Source: Cladochytrium replicatum (lineage: Eukaryota > Chytridiomycota > Chytridiomycetes > Cladochytriales > Cladochytriaceae). From it: 64,000 nucleotides of DNA. This document shows positions 60,119 through 64,000 of the stretch, piece by piece. The notes under the pieces were generated by a model that was not told where the DNA came from, did not search any database, and saw only the letters and a program-made list of their open reading frames with translations. The position numbers and the translations under genes were made by a program. The stretch spans positions 1 to 64,000 of the forward strand of contig JAHLKD010000106.1 of NCBI GenBank assembly GCA_025526935.1, given 5' to 3'. How positions within the stretch are numbered: the stretch's first letter is position 1; every line of letters starts with the position of its first letter.

Positions 60119-62291
60119 TCACCAGCTGAAAGATTCTTCTACAAGCTTAACAGCAACGTGAGACTTGGCTGCGAGTTTCCCAACCTGTGCCCGGACAGCG
60201 TCCGCCATCCCCTTAGGACCACAAACAACAACTACAACTGCACCACTCGCGTCAAGAATCTCGCACTCCAGCACAGTAGTCACGTCCATTCTCGCCCCTT
60301 CGCTTCCAACAAATATTTCTTTGTCCACACCTTCAATGAGATCCTCCGAAGCTGTGACTAAGCTCCAGCTTCGAACCGCCCAGTACAACTTGACTCGCCC
60401 AGGGTGAGAGTGCAAAAGGTGGGTAACAGCACTGATGCCAACACCGCCTGCGATTACGACAAGGTTCGGGTACTCGGAAAGATCGTCCTTCAGGAATCCC
60501 GCTCCGGCCGATCCATATGATGCTTCAACCAAGACCGGGATGGTCGTCTTTCCACGAAGCCTGGAAGTCCGGCCAGGCATTAAGCGGACGTAGAACGTGA
60601 GTCCGACAGTTGGTTTGCTTGTGCTCTTGACTTCCGTGTTCTCTTGTTCCCTGCTTGATCCGCTTTCCGTTTGCTCCTCAACCAACGAGGTCTCCGTCAC
60701 TTGTTTCCTGATCAAGTGGTCTTCTTCAATTTTGTCGGATTCAACCTTGCCGTTGCTGATTTTCGAGACGTTTGATGCAATGGAAAAGGGGTGGCCTTCC
60801 CAGATTCGCCAAGAGAGCGTCGGGAAATAGAGGTACGCGTATCCGGAGGCGGAGACACCTGGAACTTCGATCTTGACATAATCGTCGTCGATAGACGTAA
60901 CAATCGCGTTCTTTACAAAGCCTTTTCGAAGGATACGAAGAATACGCACCAAGTAGTCGAATCCCCACACAGCGATTGTGATGTAGATCCAATTTTCGTA
61001 GCCCCAGTGGTTATCAAACCGGTAGATAATGTGCAGCAAGCATCCCGCAACAACCAAGATCGAGATCGCAATGTGCCAGTTGAGGAACCACGCGTAAGCC
61101 CGTTCTCGGAGCGGGAGGATAGAAGTCGGAAGAAGAACGACCATTCCCAGAGTTGCGATGATTCCCCAGTACCAGTACGGCAACTGACTTTCTGTAGCGT
61201 GATCCGCAAACTTTTGGTAAAGATACAAAACGGAGTGTAACGAAGCCTCGAGTGTTGCAAGGAAAGCGATCCACTTGTGGAGGAACACGTAGGTCGGACG
61301 ACTCCAGTCCGTGAGCCACAGAAGGAAACTGTTGCGGCTTGAGAACAAGAAGAGTAGAGGAATGTTGGCAAAGCTCAAGACACCGGCGCGGTTGGATACA
61401 TAAGCAATGATTTCGCCTTGGACATCACCAAACCACGCGCTAGGTTGGCGCGACTCGTAGCCTACTGACATCAAGATGATGTTGATTGCGATGAGATAGA
61501 AGATGAATAGAGCCTGTCCGCGAGTTGGTGCGAGCCCAAGGCCCAAGAAAATAGAGAGTCGATGGCGGGTGCCGAAAGCGGGTTGGTCGAGGAAACCCGC
61601 AACAAACTTTCTCACCACGCGGTTGGAAGCAAAGCTAAAGTGAGCGAGCGAGCAGCCGACCGGGAGTAGAATGCCGGATATGAGCAAGATGAGCCTGTTG
61701 CAATTATCAAAGTCAGCCAGAATTTGATATCTAATAAAGGGACCTAGTTTACCCGTATCTGGAGTGAGTGTCTTCAGCCTGCTCGAAAGCAGTCAAAGCA
61801 TTCCAGTTTGCCTCGTAATCCGCCGCAGCGACCAGTTGCGTGCTGTTCAAGACTTTCCCATCGAACGTCACAGTAGGCGTAACCGTCACCTTGGCAAGAG
61901 CTCTCTGATACGACTCCTTCGGATTGGGCTGCACGTCTTCAGTTCCAGCAACATTCTTCTCCCAGTACGTCTCAATCGTAGCTGGCGATAGTTCCGAGCA
62001 TCGGGTGCTGATACAGAACGCAAGGGACTGGAGGAATGCGTCATCCGTAGCGTAGCATTCCGGTGATGTCATTGACATCATCATCATCCCTCCTTCAGAA
62101 CTGTGGTCATGGTGCATCGTGGTGCAGTTCAACGTTGCCATCCCGATCACGGAGCGGCAAGCGGAAGCACAGGCGGGCTTGTACATATCGATGCCGTATC
62201 CGATGAGTCCATGGCCAGTTCGAGCTTCAACAAAGACAGCGGCGAGCCAGAACAACCAGAGAGCAAAGAACAAGTTTGATTTTCGACCCAT
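60119..62291 (-). CDS. Plasma-membrane ferric-chelate reductase (FRE family)
   Basis: Two exons (61753-62291 and 60119-61694) give 704 residues. A signal peptide (LFFALWLFWLAAVFVEA) precedes a ~150-residue Cys-rich extracellular domain with a Met-rich stretch (GGMMMMSM). About seven membrane helices follow. Two pairs of His, each 13 residues apart, bind the two hemes: LHKWIAFLATLEASLHSVL and WHIAISILVVAGCLLHIIY. FAD binding is marked by the HPFSIAS motif. NADPH binding is marked by VEASYGSAGAG, VVIAGGVGISAVTHLL and VCGPKGMADAV. The enzyme moves electrons from NADPH across the membrane to reduce ferric iron (or copper) before uptake. An acidic, Ser-rich insert separates the FAD and NADPH parts; it is the section lost in the nearby pseudogene. 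Expression is likely iron-regulated, but I found no clear control site. Confidence 0.95.
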
Positions 62292-62851
62292 CTGTGGAAG
62301 ATGTGTTTTTGGGGAACAGGAGTGAACAGGGGGGAACGGGGGTCCTCTTATTCTGGACGATAGGGGAGGCTTGTGGTGTTTTGCATTGGCTGCATATCAA
62401 AAAAGCAAAAATCGCGCATGCGTAGCACAGCACTTCACCGCCACACAACCCGTTTTGGTACTGACCAACTGCACCTGCTGATTTGCTCCGGAGAAATCCG
62501 GAAGCGTTCTACCCGAGTTAATACATGTGGGAGTAGGTTAGGCTATGTGCTCGCCTGGACTTAAAAAAAAGCTCTTCGCTTGTCCCTCATTCTTCATTCT
62601 CCCCACTTTTTTTAACTTGCGCTAGAATTTGGATTTTCTGTTCGCACTTATGTTGGCAGTTTGCTGAAGCCCCATTAATGCATCGCACAATAACTCATGA
62701 TCAAGGAAGCTCTCCCGGGTGGAACTCTTTGGAGGTAGCCAATCAATGGACATTATAAGCATCGTTAAAAGTGACGATCTTATTCTTACAATCCAAGCGC
62801 TGACTGTTTGAAATAAACGGGTATAATATAAAATGCAAAAGCTTGTGAAGT
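62292..62851. other. Ferric reductase promoter and 3' flank of BEACH gene
   Basis: No gene is seen. 62292-62450 is very similar to the sequence upstream of the pseudogene copy (about 59720-59900, including TGGTGTTTTGCATTGGCTGCATATC), so the tandem duplication included promoter sequence. Confidence 0.6.
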
Positions 62852-64000
62852 TCACTGAGATTCCCCTTCAACTAATTCCTTGTCCTTCAATTGTTTGGCG
62901 GACTTCGCATCATCCTCTAACGTAGCCTTCGGATCTATCGCAATCATCAACAGTTTTCCATCCGTGCGTCCCAAGAAAAGGAACTGGCTTTTGTGGGAGA
63001 GTGCGACACTGAGCACGCTCACCGACACGTCAAATCTATGTGATATCTGAAGGCTGAAGGAAGAAAAATATGATGAGCATTGTTCAAACCCTTTCTCGTG
63101 GTAACAGTACCTGTGTGCCCGCAGCAAACAAATACCTCCTCGATCATCGGCTGCAACGAGGTGATAACCATCAGAGGAGGCTCGGAGATCATTCAGTCTC
63201 CATGAGAAGAGTCGATCTTTTAGCAACTTCCCGTTAATAGAGTACAAATGCAAGAAGGACGCATTCGCATCCAAGCTTGCGGCAAGTAGCAACGAATGTG
63301 ATGGCGTGCCAGGACCTGAAGTATGCGGGGACCCTTCTCCGCTTGTAGGTGTTGACAAGCCTGTTACACTGCCGCGGCGCTGCCCGCGGTACTGATTTGG
63401 CGTCGCAACACTGCTCACTCTCCGCAAAGTTTGCCGTCTCCGTGCCAACTCATCATCTTTTCCGGCGTCCATTCTGGCATCATCATCGTCATCATCGTCA
63501 TCTGCAGACGTACCACTGGTGGCACGCCCACTGGCCGCCGTTGCTTCCGCTGTAGACTTCTGAAGGCTCTCTGCGTCGGTTCGTTCAAGATATACTACAA
63601 TATATCCCTGCTTTGTGATCACAATCATTTGTGCACTCAGATTGTCGTCCTGGAAATTTGAGGTTGGCCGCAACGTCTTCACATAACGAGCATCATAAAA
63701 TGTATGGATGATGCATGTTCCATCCTAAAATTTATCAGGTTTAAATTTCTCGCTGGACCAGATACCACCATTTACCTTTGAGCCACTAACAACGAGATCA
63801 TGTTCAATATTAACTGCTACGGTTGCAACCTACAATTATGGAAAGCCAAACTGAGTCGAGATTGTCAAGTTACTCTCCAGAATAAGGTCTCTCACCTCAT
63901 CGTCGTGTCCGAAAAAGACCTTCTGTGAACCCGGCTTGATCCCACAAAGCTCGCCAGAAGTGAGCTCCCACGACATTACCGTGGTGTCCTTGGACCCTGT
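62852..64000 (-). CDS. BEACH-domain protein, C-terminal WD40 part (partial, runs off window)
   Basis: Four exons are seen (63896 to the window end, 63776-63829, 63111-63724, 62852-63053). The protein is the WD40 propeller that closes neurobeachin/LYST/Bph1-type proteins: TGSKDTTVMSWELTSGELCG, GHDDEVATVAVNIEHDLVVS, GSKDGTCIIHTFYDARYVKT, LHLYSINGKLLKDRLFSWRL and FLFLGRTDGKLLMIAIDP. A low-complexity insert with an eight-Asp run and Ser/Thr/Gly tracts sits between two blades (about 63300-63580). BEACH proteins are large scaffolds in vesicle fusion and fission and lysosome size control. The BEACH domain itself would lie to the right of the window, so the exact subfamily cannot be given. The C terminus at 62852 is secure. 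Confidence 0.9.

Overview
This is a nuclear window from a fungus, most likely a zoosporic (chytrid-like) one. Three lines of evidence point there. Genes are broken by short GT-AG introns, mostly 50-90 bases, sometimes with exons of only 11-22 bases. Fungal cell-wall and trafficking genes occur (GH16/CRH wall transglycosylase, Snx41/Atg20-type sorting nexin, Nup192, Yos9). Three genes tied to cilia/flagella are present (TMEM138, a sperm-tail PG-rich-repeat protein, IFT54), which fungi without flagella lack. The standard genetic code explains every model. I built the exon models by hand; in nearly all complete ones the exon lengths sum to a multiple of three and the joined protein matches its family across the splice sites. 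Splice sites may be off by a base or two.

Layout. 1-1300: about 7.6 copies of a ~170-bp satellite. 1.7-11.4 kb: SNX41-like (-) and the giant nucleoporin Nup192/205 (+), divergent with 72 bases between start codons. 11.5-15.2 kb: TMEM138 (-), G-protein gamma (-), TCTP (+). 15.3-17.6 kb: mitochondrial CDF metal transporter (-). 17.6-19.9 kb: apparently empty. 19.9-25.2 kb: eIF4G with an MA3 domain (-). 25.7-27.4 kb: CRH-type GH16 enzyme (-), with hairpin repeats inside one intron. 27.7-31.1 kb: decayed Ty1/copia element with internal tandem duplications and a 3' LTR. 33.2-35.2 kb: SAM methyltransferase (-). 35.7-38.7 kb: poorly resolved, one multi-exon gene of unknown family (-). 38.9-41.0 kb: PG-rich-repeat flagellar protein (+). 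41.9-42.8 kb: AhpD/CMD-like protein (+). 43.0-44.5 kb: BAR-SH3 gene broken by frameshifts (-). 44.8-47.3 kb: membrane RING-H2 ligase (-). 47.7-49.0 kb: decayed coding sequence (+).

49.2-52.7 kb holds the most unusual locus: a TIR - NB-ARC - TPR (NLR/STAND-like) gene. It has two frameshifts and a premature stop, and its TPR end is an array of near-identical 129-bp units. From about 49.9 kb its base composition shifts to AT-rich, unlike its own 5' end and its neighbours. 53.4-58.2 kb returns to housekeeping genes: IFT54 (-), UBC9 (+), Yos9 (-). 58.3-62.3 kb carries an intact ferric reductase (-) and, downstream, a tandem copy broken by internal deletions. The window ends inside a BEACH-WD40 gene (-).

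Functional links. The flagellar genes fit a zoospore stage. The ferric reductase and the CDF transporter are two parts of iron handling, surface reduction and mitochondrial metal transport. Yos9 (ER-associated degradation) and the RING ligase belong to protein quality control. These genes are neighbours, not an operon. The TIR-NB-ARC-TPR locus is the best candidate for an unusual system, probably an innate-immunity or self/non-self receptor family of which this copy is a recently inactivated member.
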